From positions 186,001-250,000 of the forward strand of contig NZ_CP096121.1 in NCBI RefSeq assembly GCF_023158935.1: 64,000 bases of DNA. Direction: 5' to 3'. Below the pieces are notes generated by a model. The model was not told the DNA's origin, searched no databases, and worked only from the letters and a program-made list of their open reading frames with translations. The translations under genes were made by a program, and so were the position numbers. Source of the DNA: Acinetobacter portensis. Its GTDB lineage: Bacteria; Pseudomonadota; Gammaproteobacteria; Pseudomonadales; Moraxellaceae. How positions within the stretch are numbered: position 1 is the stretch's first letter; every line of letters starts with the position of its first letter. This document shows, piece by piece, positions 28,031-36,358 of this stretch.

Positions 28031-28456
28031 ATGAAAAAGTTTTTAAGTTTAGCTTTGTTATGTGCTGCTACCATTATTACGTCATCTGCCAACGCTGGTT
28101 ATAAGACCAAAGCTGAAGCTATTCAAGCTTATAACAAGGTACAAGCTGAGTATCAAAAATGCGTGTTTAATTATAATGAAGCGCGTGATTCTGAGTACGG
28201 TTCACCAGAACTTAAGTGCAATACACCATACAACCAATCATTAACACGTTTCATCAAAGACGTTCGTGCGGAAAGTCAAAAGAATGCTGCAGCTTGGCAA
28301 GCAATCAATACACAACATATTAAATTTAGCCAAAACTGTGATAGTCAAACTATGGTGAGCTCATACAATCCATCGTTTTTTATTCGTCAATCTTTTATGT
28401 GTGAATCCTCTGCTTTTACATCTTTAGCACAAGTGGCAATCGACCTTTCTTATTAA
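28031..28456 (+). CDS. Small exported Cys-containing protein
   Basis: The ATG at 28031 follows AAGGATCAGG; an upstream in-frame start at 27983 lies inside the previous gene and is rejected. The 141-residue product has a clear signal peptide (LSLALLCAATIITSSANA, cleavage near residue 22) and four Cys in the mature part. It resembles its upstream neighbour in size and layout but not clearly in sequence. A strong terminator follows, closing the hydrolase operon. Confidence 0.75.
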   Translation: MKKFLSLALLCAATIITSSANAGYKTKAEAIQAYNKVQAEYQKCVFNYNEARDSEYGSPELKCNTPYNQSLTRFIKDVRAESQKNAAAWQAINTQHIKFSQNCDSQTMVSSYNPSFFIRQSFMCESSAFTSLAQVAIDLSY

Positions 28457-28467
28457 TTTCAAAACAT

Positions 28468-28497
28468 AAAAAGGGCATCTATAAGATGCCCTTTTTT
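28468..28497. terminator. Bidirectional terminator
   Basis: A 13-bp perfect stem (AAAAAGGGCATCT / AGATGCCCTTTTT) with an ATA loop lies between the converging genes ending at 28456 and 28509. Confidence 0.9.
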
Positions 28498-28508
28498 GTC
28501 GTTTGGTT

Positions 28509-29153
28509 TTAGACTTTTTCTATAATTGTTTCGGTATCTGGTGTTTCAACTTCAAACCCAAAGTGAAGATTACCGTATTCAATTGCTTCTTCTACCCAAT
28601 GCAAGCCCATGTTTTGCTCATTTCCTACTTTGCTTGAATCATAAGCCTCAAGGGGCATCACCCTCTTAATATCATTTTCGATGAAAAAATATGTATAACA
28701 GTGAGGGTGCACATATATTCCATCAAAATAAAATGGAATTAAATATCTCCCCTTTAATTCCTTAAACTGCTCAATTGTATGTTTACTTGAAGCAATTCCA
28801 CCGCCTGAATCTATGACAATGCTTCTAAAAGATCCTGAAGGAATATCAACGATAGCCAGGCCATCGAACGTTTCTACACCATTTAATATCTCTTTAGTTT
28901 TGAGATAAACACCTGGTTCAAAATGGCGTTGCTTGAAATTAAAATCTTCCGTGAAACTAAAGATTGACTTTGTTTCCTTTTCAATTAGATGAAACATTTC
29001 AAGAAGTGGTGTGATTATATCTGCGACCTGTGAGCCCTTTTTCTTAACAAGCTCCATGATATACGGTTCGTGATGAAACTCTCCGCGAATATAACTAGCA
29101 TTGTGACATGCCTGAAACACTCTATTTTGCAGAACTTCAACTTGATTAGGCAT
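28509..29153 (-). CDS. Unknown 214-aa protein coupled to a helicase
   Basis: It starts at 29153 and overlaps the helicase stop by 8 bases, so the two are translationally coupled. The protein is soluble with mixed alpha/beta character; His-rich patches (EFHHEPY, YVHPHCYTYFF) and VDIPSGSFRSIVIDSGGG are visible, but I cannot match them to a catalytic family. It is the last gene of the reverse trbA-to-28509 operon. As a dedicated partner of a helicase it might be a nuclease or regulator, which is unproven. Confidence 0.7.
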   Translation of the reverse strand: MPNQVEVLQNRVFQACHNASYIRGEFHHEPYIMELVKKKGSQVADIITPLLEMFHLIEKETKSIFSFTEDFNFKQRHFEPGVYLKTKEILNGVETFDGLAIVDIPSGSFRSIVIDSGGGIASSKHTIEQFKELKGRYLIPFYFDGIYVHPHCYTYFFIENDIKRVMPLEAYDSSKVGNEQNMGLHWVEEAIEYGNLHFGFEVETPDTETIIEKV

Positions 29154-30702
29154 TTGAAATCTCCGTATTTTTTGAATTTAAGTGTTCCAATAAATCATTA
29201 ATGCCATCTGTAAATAATATGTTTTTGGCTCGTGTTACGGTCACATACAACAGCCGTTTTTCATCTGCAGAAATCATTAGCTTTTTATCGAGAATTTTAT
29301 AGTTAAAGCCTTTTGCGATTAGGACATTATCCCACTCTAAACCTTTACTCTTGTGTGATGTGCTAATGACCAAAGTGTTTTTTGGGTCAGTTTCATCATC
29401 AGCCATACTATTTTCTAACGCCCACTCAATCACTTGCCATGAGTATTGGTTTGTTAGATTCAGAAAGGTTTTTAATTCTGTAGTTGCCCCCTCCACTTCT
29501 CCAAACACTTGTATATGGTCCACAAGCTCTTGGTAGGAAGAAAAGTTTTGAAGCTCTTTACACGTTGGCCGTTTATTTGCTCTCAGTTGAAAAATCCCAC
29601 TGAAAATATCTTTACTGCGCTTTCCATCAACCTCAAGACGTATTTTCTTTTCGCCATTAAGGTAGCCATGAAACTTAAAAAAGTATTCAAAAGCCGTAGC
29701 ATTTGTTCTACAAATAATCGCGTTCAATGAAGATGGTGCATAACTTGATGTACTGAAAGTGGTAACTTTTGACGTTTTACTTGGTAAACCTTTTAACTGT
29801 CTGGTTTCACCAAAAAGTTTATTGAGAAGTAGATTAGCTATATCTGCAACTGCATTACCAAACCGAAACGACTGTTCTAAGTACAATGCTTCAAGATCTA
29901 GGTTCTGTAAAATATCTTTCGCACCCCTAAAGCCATATATGCTTTGGTATGGATCTCCAACAAAAATAACTTTTGCTTTTTGACGTTTGAGTACGTCTAG
30001 TATTAATTGGTCACTATCTTGGCTTTCATCTACCATCACGTAATCAAAATCAAGTTGTGGTTTTTGCAGTACCCACCACTTGAGATAGTAATCGTGTGTA
30101 ATACCATAATCACCGTTTGGATCAACTACATCATTCCAGATCATTTTCGCAATTGAAGTGATTTTATCTTCAAGAACGTCATTGCGCTTAATTGATGTTT
30201 GTTCTTTTAAAGCTATGTAAGCATGATCATTGGTAACAGTCTGATCCACTGTCATACAAAAATAACGTAATGTATTAAGGATAATCAGCGCTAATGTTAG
30301 ATCGGTGAGTTGTCGGTTTTTCCCGTTGTACTGAAATCGAATGTTTTCAAGCTTAAACTTTTGAACAATATCTTTAGGAAGTAACGTAGGTTTGTTAATC
30401 TTATTTTTCAGCCAACCAGGTATATTTCTGTAAGCTAGAGAATGGAATGTAGAACATGTGACTGAATTCAGCCCATATTCAGCGAATTTTTGATTAGCTT
30501 CATCTGCCATCTTTTTATTAAATGATAGATATAGTCCAAGCTTACCTAGTTGTTGCAAAGCACTACTACAATGGATCAATGTCGTAGTCTTACCAGTACC
30601 AGCAAAAGCAATCAATTTAAAACTGGTTTTTAGTCGTGTTGCTTTATCAATTGCTCGTTGCTGTTCACTGGTAGGTTTTTGAGTAATTTTCTTCACAACC
30701 AT
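29146..30702 (-). CDS. UvrD/Rep-type superfamily 1 DNA helicase
   Basis: The 518-residue protein has Walker A AFAGTGKTTT (K38), motif Ia-like LYLSFNKKMADEA, CSTFHSLAY, Walker B MVDESQDSD, motif III VGDPYQSIYGFRG, and C-terminal motifs with SHKSKGLEW and LLYVTVTRAKN. This is the compact UvrD-like form related to F-box-type helicases (Fbh1-like), which unwinds DNA 3' to 5' in known members. It lies 3 bases after the exported coiled-coil gene in a transfer operon and overlaps the next gene. It could process transferred DNA or act in defence; it is not a relaxase. Confidence 0.88.
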   Translation of the reverse strand: MVVKKITQKPTSEQQRAIDKATRLKTSFKLIAFAGTGKTTTLIHCSSALQQLGKLGLYLSFNKKMADEANQKFAEYGLNSVTCSTFHSLAYRNIPGWLKNKINKPTLLPKDIVQKFKLENIRFQYNGKNRQLTDLTLALIILNTLRYFCMTVDQTVTNDHAYIALKEQTSIKRNDVLEDKITSIAKMIWNDVVDPNGDYGITHDYYLKWWVLQKPQLDFDYVMVDESQDSDQLILDVLKRQKAKVIFVGDPYQSIYGFRGAKDILQNLDLEALYLEQSFRFGNAVADIANLLLNKLFGETRQLKGLPSKTSKVTTFSTSSYAPSSLNAIICRTNATAFEYFFKFHGYLNGEKKIRLEVDGKRSKDIFSGIFQLRANKRPTCKELQNFSSYQELVDHIQVFGEVEGATTELKTFLNLTNQYSWQVIEWALENSMADDETDPKNTLVISTSHKSKGLEWDNVLIAKGFNYKILDKKLMISADEKRLLYVTVTRAKNILFTDGINDLLEHLNSKNTEISNA

Positions 30703-30705
30703 TGC

Positions 30706-31263
30706 TTAATTTCGTGCTAAAAAAGAACTTGGTTTTTTGTTTTTCATTACAAGCACATCGCTTTCAACAATTTGCATCTGGCTTGCTAAAAAGTTAACTT
30801 GTTGCTTCAGTTCGTTTATATCGCTTTTTAGTTCAACTACTTGCACTTGCATCTCAAGGTTTGAATATTTGAGCTTGTTATTCTCAGTTTCTTTCTCTTT
30901 TAGTGCTGCCTGTAATCTTTTGATTTCCTGTTGGCTCTCTATGTTAGCCACATTAATATTGCTCTTGCTTTGAATATTTTGTGCTTGAGAAGATGTACTC
31001 TCAATTGCAACAGGTGTTGGCTTTGGTTGTACTGTGCCATTATATTTGGTTGTCTCTGAGATCTTATCCCATAGTGAATATGTGCGTAATGGCGCTGGTA
31101 TATTTTGATTTGGTGTTGAAAAACTGGTGCGTAAAGCATTTGCACTGTCTTTAGATACAATGTCTCCAGAACTATTAATTTCAGTAAAGCCAGCATAAGC
31201 AAGTGAAACAACTGTTGAAACTGCTATTGCACCAATTACCTTAAAATAGTTTGATTTCTTCAT
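30706..31263 (-). CDS. Exported coiled-coil protein
   Basis: The 185-residue product has an N-terminal hydrophobic signal (VIGAIAVSTVVSLAYAG, cleavage near residue 24), a Ser/Asn/Gln-rich linker, and a long coiled coil over residues about 110-165 (EIKRLQAALKEKETENNKLK and on). It is predicted to be periplasmic. Its start codon overlaps the previous stop by one base (TAATG), so it is coupled to the 31263 gene. The function is unknown; a spacer or assembly factor for the trbA-linked complex is possible. Confidence 0.72.
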   Translation of the reverse strand: MKKSNYFKVIGAIAVSTVVSLAYAGFTEINSSGDIVSKDSANALRTSFSTPNQNIPAPLRTYSLWDKISETTKYNGTVQPKPTPVAIESTSSQAQNIQSKSNINVANIESQQEIKRLQAALKEKETENNKLKYSNLEMQVQVVELKSDINELKQQVNFLASQMQIVESDVLVMKNKKPSSFLARN

Positions 31264-31832
31264 TAGAATGCCCCTTTCAAGCGCTTATTTTTTGCCGTTT
31301 GATTTGATGATTTTCGAGTGATTGTGTTGTTTTCTAAATTGATAGAAACACCTACATTCATGACCTGATTTTTCTGTGGGTTGTATTGAATAAAGACCAG
31401 TTCTTTTGCATATTTCTTTGCGTGTGTTAAACGTTCAGCATGAATTTCATCAAGATTAAATCTGATTTGCATTCGCGATATATACAGCTTGAATAACTGA
31501 TCATTTACTTCAGCTAAATTTAAAACTAAGCCTTTTTCATCTATAGAAGCAGACTCGAAAGTTAAATCATTTAAAAACCAATTTTCGGGTTGTATTAGTA
31601 AATAAAACTTTTCAACTTCGCTTGTGATTGCATATGAAAAACAAAACTCATTCACCTGATAGGTGCTTAAGCAAATGGTTTCATTGTTATAGCCACGTTT
31701 CATGTTTCGGTCATATGAGCTCAACCACCAAACTAAATAGTGTCGTGCTTCCAACTCTTTAACGGTTATTTGTGCTATTTCTGAGGCCTTTAGCTGTAAT
31801 GCTTCAAGGTTTTCTATTCGTCTAGCTCTCAT
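31263..31832 (-). CDS. Unknown 189-aa protein
   Basis: The protein is soluble, with Trp-rich YLVWWLSSYDRN near residue 35 and a basic C-terminal tail. No signal peptide or membrane segment is visible. It lies 12 bases after the single-pass protein at 31845 in the trbA operon and overlaps the next gene by one base. The conserved order with transfer genes suggests a transfer-linked cytoplasmic role. No family was recognised. Confidence 0.68.
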   Translation of the reverse strand: MRARRIENLEALQLKASEIAQITVKELEARHYLVWWLSSYDRNMKRGYNNETICLSTYQVNEFCFSYAITSEVEKFYLLIQPENWFLNDLTFESASIDEKGLVLNLAEVNDQLFKLYISRMQIRFNLDEIHAERLTHAKKYAKELVFIQYNPQKNQVMNVGVSINLENNTITRKSSNQTAKNKRLKGAF

Positions 31833-31844
31833 AGATATTTCACC

Positions 31845-32519
31845 TTATTTTTCTTGAAAGCATGAGTTATCAAAAGCCATTGAGTTAGGATCTAACCCCA
31901 TGTTTTTAAGAGCCAAGGCTTTACCGTCAAGTTCAGGGTTATCAGATGTGCTTAGTTGTTGCGAACTTGTTTCTGAAGATGCATTTTTCTCATTAGTACC
32001 TGAACCTAAAAAGTAACCGCCTCCAGCAAAAACAACTACTGCAGCTACAATGCCCATAGCTGGCCAAGACGTTTTAAAACTAGAGAATCTATCTGCTAAA
32101 GATAAGCTGTATTTTTCTTCATTAGAACGTATAGGGCTGTCTGTAACATCAGCCTTATATTCATTTAGAGCTTGATGCCAAACTTCCTTTATGTAGCTCT
32201 GAAGTTCATATGTACTGAAACGAACCTTGCTTTTGTTTAAGTAATAGCATGGCTCACTTATAAGAATTTCTGTGTTTTCGTCAGACTTTAAGAAAACTTG
32301 TCCTCTAAACAAATTATTCTCGACCTGATCAAATCCTTTGATCGTTAATAGTAGATCCGTGGCCTTTGCATCTATATTGAAGATGCTCACCTGGCGATTT
32401 CTATCCGTATCTCCAGAAAGGTCAGAATCTAAAAACATAGACTCATTGTTTATCTTAGAGAAATAAGGTGAAAAGTTTCCGACAATCGATTGGAAAGCTT
32501 TCAATTGAGTTTTGTTCAT
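31845..32519 (-). CDS. Single-pass membrane protein of unknown function
   Basis: A soluble N-terminal domain of about 150 residues is followed by one membrane segment (WPAMGIVAAVVVFAGGGYFLG, near residues 152-172) and a Ser/Asn-rich tail of 50 residues. There is no signal peptide, so the N-terminal domain is probably cytoplasmic and the tail periplasmic. It is 12 bases from the TrbB-like gene upstream. It is likely an inner-membrane component peculiar to this transfer system, but I recognise no family. Confidence 0.7.
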   Translation of the reverse strand: MNKTQLKAFQSIVGNFSPYFSKINNESMFLDSDLSGDTDRNRQVSIFNIDAKATDLLLTIKGFDQVENNLFRGQVFLKSDENTEILISEPCYYLNKSKVRFSTYELQSYIKEVWHQALNEYKADVTDSPIRSNEEKYSLSLADRFSSFKTSWPAMGIVAAVVVFAGGGYFLGSGTNEKNASSETSSQQLSTSDNPELDGKALALKNMGLDPNSMAFDNSCFQEK

Positions 32520-32531
32520 CTCAATTCCCTC

Positions 32532-33437
32532 TTATTTGAAAATATAGTCAAGAGTGGCTGTTTCTGAAGTTCCTCTACGAGCTTCAACTTTTCCAGTCTT
32601 TTTATTTACAAAGATAGCAACTGGTACACCAGCAGTTAGTGGCTGTGGCTTTTGTCCAGCGCTACGAATTGCTTCTCGCTGTTCACGATCTTCTTTTGGC
32701 ATTGCAACAATATCTTCGTGATAGAAGAAGATAGATTGAAGAGCGCCTAAGTGTTTATCCAACTCAGCAAGTTCCTGTGGTGTAGGAATCACTTTAATTG
32801 AGTTAATTTCTTCATCTGTTCCATTAAAGGTTTTATTAATAGTATCTTCAGATGGTTTACGAAGAATTCCAGCTGCTAATTGTTTTCCGTTTTCACTTTG
32901 GTTTAGAACTAAAGCTGGAATCCATTTAATAGTTGCACCGCTTTTAACGTATGAGCGAGAAAGGTTGAATGTTTCGTGACAATATTTACAGCGTGGATCG
33001 TAAATGATGTAAACAGTGTTGTTATCATTCGCTTTCCCCTCTTTAAACCCTGAAAGCGTTTTTACAGCTTTAAAGACTGGATGATTGTATGCACTGGCCA
33101 AATTCCCAACGGAAGCTGTTGGTTGTCGTGCTGGTGTATTCATTTTTTTTGCAGTTAATTTAAGAGGCTCAGATATATTTTTTTTAGTAGCAGAATCCCA
33201 AGCTGTACCATGTAAGATGACTTTTTCATCGGATGTTGTAAAAAACACCGCATTTTTCCCATTAGGTGCCTCAAGAATCCAAGAAGTTAAACCTCCACTA
33301 AAGGGTTTAACTTCTTTTACTTTGCCCATTTTTTGCATCTTAGAAGTAAGGTCCTGAGATGGTGCAGCGTAAGTAGAGATTGTAATAATACTAATAGCGC
33401 AACTTGCTACTATTTTAGTGAAATTATTTAAAAGCAT
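32532..33437 (-). CDS. trbB: TrbB/DsbC-like periplasmic thiol-disulphide isomerase
   Basis: The 301-residue protein has a signal peptide (IVASCAISIITISTYA, cleavage near residue 25), an N-terminal dimerisation-like region, and a thioredoxin fold with the active-site CKYC at C150 and C153 preceded by VYIIYDPR. The cis-Pro region is GVPVAIFV. This is the layout of DsbC/DsbG and of the TrbB isomerase of IncI plasmids, and its position after trbA matches the IncI order trbA-trbB. It probably corrects disulphides in exported transfer proteins, including the Cys-rich small proteins at 27606 and 28031. It has its own promoter-like TATACT region, since a terminator separates it from trbA. Confidence 0.85.
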   Translation of the reverse strand: MLLNNFTKIVASCAISIITISTYAAPSQDLTSKMQKMGKVKEVKPFSGGLTSWILEAPNGKNAVFFTTSDEKVILHGTAWDSATKKNISEPLKLTAKKMNTPARQPTASVGNLASAYNHPVFKAVKTLSGFKEGKANDNNTVYIIYDPRCKYCHETFNLSRSYVKSGATIKWIPALVLNQSENGKQLAAGILRKPSEDTINKTFNGTDEEINSIKVIPTPQELAELDKHLGALQSIFFYHEDIVAMPKEDREQREAIRSAGQKPQPLTAGVPVAIFVNKKTGKVEARRGTSETATLDYIFK

Positions 33438-33507
33438 TTTAGAGTATTACCTTTTAAGCCATGTTTTAGCAGTATAGTTAAAATATGGTTTTAAAAAAAT
33501 AGTTAAA

Positions 33508-33536
33508 TAAAAAAGACCGGTGTTTTAATACCGGTC
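33508..33536 (-). terminator. Terminator after trbA (reverse strand)
   Basis: GACCGGT (33515-33521) pairs with ACCGGTC (33530-33536); the A-run at 33508-33514 becomes the U-run on the reverse transcript. Confidence 0.8.
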
Positions 33537-33559
33537 AATTATAACTTATAAGTTTAAGA

Positions 33560-35089
33560 CTAAAACCCTTTTTGCTTGTTTTTTTGTATTTCATCCTGTG
33601 GTATTTCTACGCTCACCATATCAAAAACATGATCGTCACTATACTTAAAATCATCTTTATCATTGTTTTTAGAGTTATAAGATCCGTTGTTTAATTCCTT
33701 GTCCGTAAACTCTACTACTCGAATAATACTGTTCACATCTTCAGCAGCTTTTTGTCTAGCTTCAGTCATGGCAAAACTCAATAATTCGTATTCAAAACCA
33801 ACAAGGCCAATGTTAAAGTCTGGCTCTTCTAATGGCTTCCCTAATTTCACCTCAATTAGATAATGCGAGATTGGACCTAAACCCTCACTAAACAAAGACG
33901 GTCTACCAATATTCTGTATGAATGCGTATGCAGTTCGATTGTATAGTTTTAACCAGCGTATATCTGTTGGTGGCATTACACCTAGTTGTCTTGCTGTTAA
34001 TACAACCTCACACAAAATAGTTCTTACATATGCATGGTTTTTAAAAATCTTAGTAGCAACGGGATGTTTAATGTATTTGTGAATTCTTTTTCTAAGGAAA
34101 TCAAAATTAAACCCTACAAGCTTACGATCGCCCTCAACATACTGATTTTCAATTGCAAACAATGGGTTGTTAGGTATATTTTTTGTGCAAATATCCCAAT
34201 AGTAATTAATTAATGTTGTTGAATCTTTTTTGATTTTACGGAACTCTTCATCATCCATAGATTCATCGGTTGCACATGCTACTGGTAAATACAAAGCTAG
34301 CAAAATTGTATCAACATCGGATAAATACGATAATTCATCGGGTGATGTTTCTTTTGAATTATCAAGGGTTATCCAAAGATCCCCTAGTTGTTCACGTAAG
34401 ACATTTAAAAACTTCTCTTCATCTATGATAGGTACTGTTTCACTTTTATCATTATATTCTTTCGTTACTCCGTTGATTGTAATGTTCACAAGGCGCTCTT
34501 TAGTTCCTGTAATTAACTCATGCCTATTTGCAAACTCATAAGTTGAATCTAGCGCTTTAAAATGACCATTGTTCGTATCATATTTTGACAAGTCTAATGG
34601 ACCAAAAACCTGTAAGTGTCTTTGGTTTGGAATTTGTTCCTCTATGAACTCTTCTAGGTTCATGCTTTTGATAAAGCCCCGTGCTGGATGCTCGCTGTTG
34701 AAGCGGTCATAAGCTTTCTTTATCCAAGGTGTTGCCAGCAAAAATATTAATAAATTCCATGCTTGACTGGCTTTTGAAATTTGAAAAATAGTGACTTCGC
34801 TAAACTTATTTTGACAAAATAATGGAAGCCAATTGTTTGTTGGTTTACATAGGTGTTCTGTTGAATACACCAACTCACTTAGTAAAGGCACGTAGTTAAG
34901 CCCGATAGCTTTGAATATGCTATGTATCCACCATAGAGGAATAATTAAAATGCCTTTTGTGTATACTAAAAACCCTACAATTTGAGGTTTATAAGCAAAC
35001 CATACAGCCAAAAAAGCCACTAAAACCATAACAACAGTAAATATATAAATATGATTCTCATGTACAAGCTTATCTTTTGGATCTGCCAT
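33560..35089 (-). CDS. trbA: TrbA/DotM (IcmP)-family coupling-complex protein
   Basis: The 509-residue protein has membrane segments near residues 14-33 and 40-60 and a third hydrophobic stretch near 110-125 (WNLLIFLLATPW), then a large cytoplasmic domain beginning with EHPARGF, a recognisable signature of the DotM/TrbA family. In known systems this protein joins DotL/TrbC and DotN to form the type IV coupling complex that receives substrates. Here it is encoded far from trbC (57861), whereas IncI plasmids keep trbA-trbB-trbC together. The upstream region toward the par array has no other gene. Confidence 0.85.
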   Translation of the reverse strand: MADPKDKLVHENHIYIFTVVMVLVAFLAVWFAYKPQIVGFLVYTKGILIIPLWWIHSIFKAIGLNYVPLLSELVYSTEHLCKPTNNWLPLFCQNKFSEVTIFQISKASQAWNLLIFLLATPWIKKAYDRFNSEHPARGFIKSMNLEEFIEEQIPNQRHLQVFGPLDLSKYDTNNGHFKALDSTYEFANRHELITGTKERLVNITINGVTKEYNDKSETVPIIDEEKFLNVLREQLGDLWITLDNSKETSPDELSYLSDVDTILLALYLPVACATDESMDDEEFRKIKKDSTTLINYYWDICTKNIPNNPLFAIENQYVEGDRKLVGFNFDFLRKRIHKYIKHPVATKIFKNHAYVRTILCEVVLTARQLGVMPPTDIRWLKLYNRTAYAFIQNIGRPSLFSEGLGPISHYLIEVKLGKPLEEPDFNIGLVGFEYELLSFAMTEARQKAAEDVNSIIRVVEFTDKELNNGSYNSKNNDKDDFKYSDDHVFDMVSVEIPQDEIQKNKQKGF

Positions 35090-35499
35090 TTTATAGCCTA
35101 TTAATATGTGTATTGTTGGGTATTATATAGTTAATATTGGTTTTAATCTAATTCCCCTTAAACCTTTTAAGGATTTTAAGTCTGGTTTTAAGCTCTTGAC
35201 TAAAGTGGCATTTAATACCTTTTAAAGCTTAAATCAGGTCAATCTCAACACTAAGCCAGTATTCTTGGTCAAATACTAAAAAGAATGAATAAGAAGCCCT
35301 CCCCTACTAGACATTTAAGTGGATTAACCGCCTATATAATAAATTTCTCTATAAATATTGTTGGTAGTCTTTTTATTGAATAGGGCACTCCCCTACTCAG
35401 CTAATATAGATCATTTTCAGTTGTGCATTTCACAACGTCTACTCATTTATTTAACTGTAAGTAGTAGTAAGCCCTCCCCTCTTCTTGGCAACTCCATTT
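35090..35499. repeat. Gene-free region with three CT-rich direct repeats
   Basis: No gene is visible. GCCCTCCCCTACT (35296-35308), GCACTCCCCTACT (35385-35397) and GCCCTCCCCTCTT (35471-35483) form three near-identical direct repeats 86-89 bases apart on the approach to the palindrome array. They could be binding sites for a replication or partition factor. The trbA promoter must also lie in the first part of this region. Confidence 0.5.
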
Positions 35500-36223
35500 T
35501 TATCAGTCTGATAATGAATAAATCAACGATTTAGAATCGAAAAACCGTTATCAGCCTGATAATGAAAAAACCACGCCAAGGGATCTAAAGCTGTTATCAG
35601 TCTGATAATGAAAAAAACCATGCCAAGGAATCTAAAGCTGTTATCAGTCTGATAATGAAAAAAACCACGCCAAGGGATCTAAAGCTGTTATCAGTCTGAT
35701 AATGAAAAAAACCACGCCAAGGAATCTAAAGCTGTTATCAGTCTGATAATGAAAAAAACCACGCCAAGGGATCTAAAGCTGTTATCAGTCTGATAATGAA
35801 AAAATCCACGCCAAGGGATCTAAAGCTGTTATCAGTCTGATAATGAAAAAATCCACGCCAAGGGATCTAAAGCTGTTATCAGTCTGATAATGAAAAAAAC
35901 CACGCCAAGGAATCTAAAGCTGTTATCAGTCTGATAATGAAAAAAACCACGCCAAGGGATCTAAAGCTGTTATCAGTCTGATAATGAAAAAATCCACGCC
36001 AAGGGATCTAAAGCTGTTATCAGTCTGATAATGAAAAAATCCACGATTAAAAATCGAAAGCTGTTGTCAGTCTGATAATGATAAAATCCACGATTAAAAA
36101 TCTAAAGCTGTTATCAGTCTGATAATGTAAAAAACCACGCCAAGGGATCTAAAGCTGTTATCAGTCTGATAATGAAAAAATCCACGCCAAGGAATCTAAA
36201 GCTGTTATCAGTCTGATAATGAA
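35500..36223. repeat. parS: Sixteen-copy palindrome array upstream of parA (probable centromere)
   Basis: Sixteen palindromes TTATCAG-N-CTGATAA start at 35500, 35548, 35594, 35641, 35688, 35735, 35782, 35829, 35876, 35923, 35970, 36017, 36064, 36111, 36158 and 36205. The first two steps are 48 and 46 bases; all others are exactly 47. Copy 13 has TTGTCAG. The linker (CCACGCCAAGGGATCTAAAGCTG type) is also conserved, with a few variants such as CCACGATTAAAAATCGAAAG. Its place immediately before parA-parB makes a ParB-bound centromere the best reading; iterons of an origin are the main alternative, but no replication initiator is nearby. Confidence 0.85.
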
Positions 36224-36358
36224 AAACACATAAGATATGGACACATGTTAGGCATATAGATTGAAAAAGTTGAAATATATTAAAAATAAAGTGAAAAAGT
36301 ATTTTAAATATTTTTCAAATATTGTATTGTTTGACTTTACTTGAAAGGTGATTGAAAA

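Noticed and set aside
29146..30702. Gabija-type defence (GajB-like helicase)
   Set aside because: The helicase size is similar, but no OLD-type ATPase-nuclease (GajA) lies next to it; the partner at 28509 shows no such motifs.
35500..36223. CRISPR array
   Set aside because: The regular 47-bp repeats superficially fit, but the 'spacers' are themselves conserved, the core is a perfect palindrome, there are no cas genes, and parAB follows directly.
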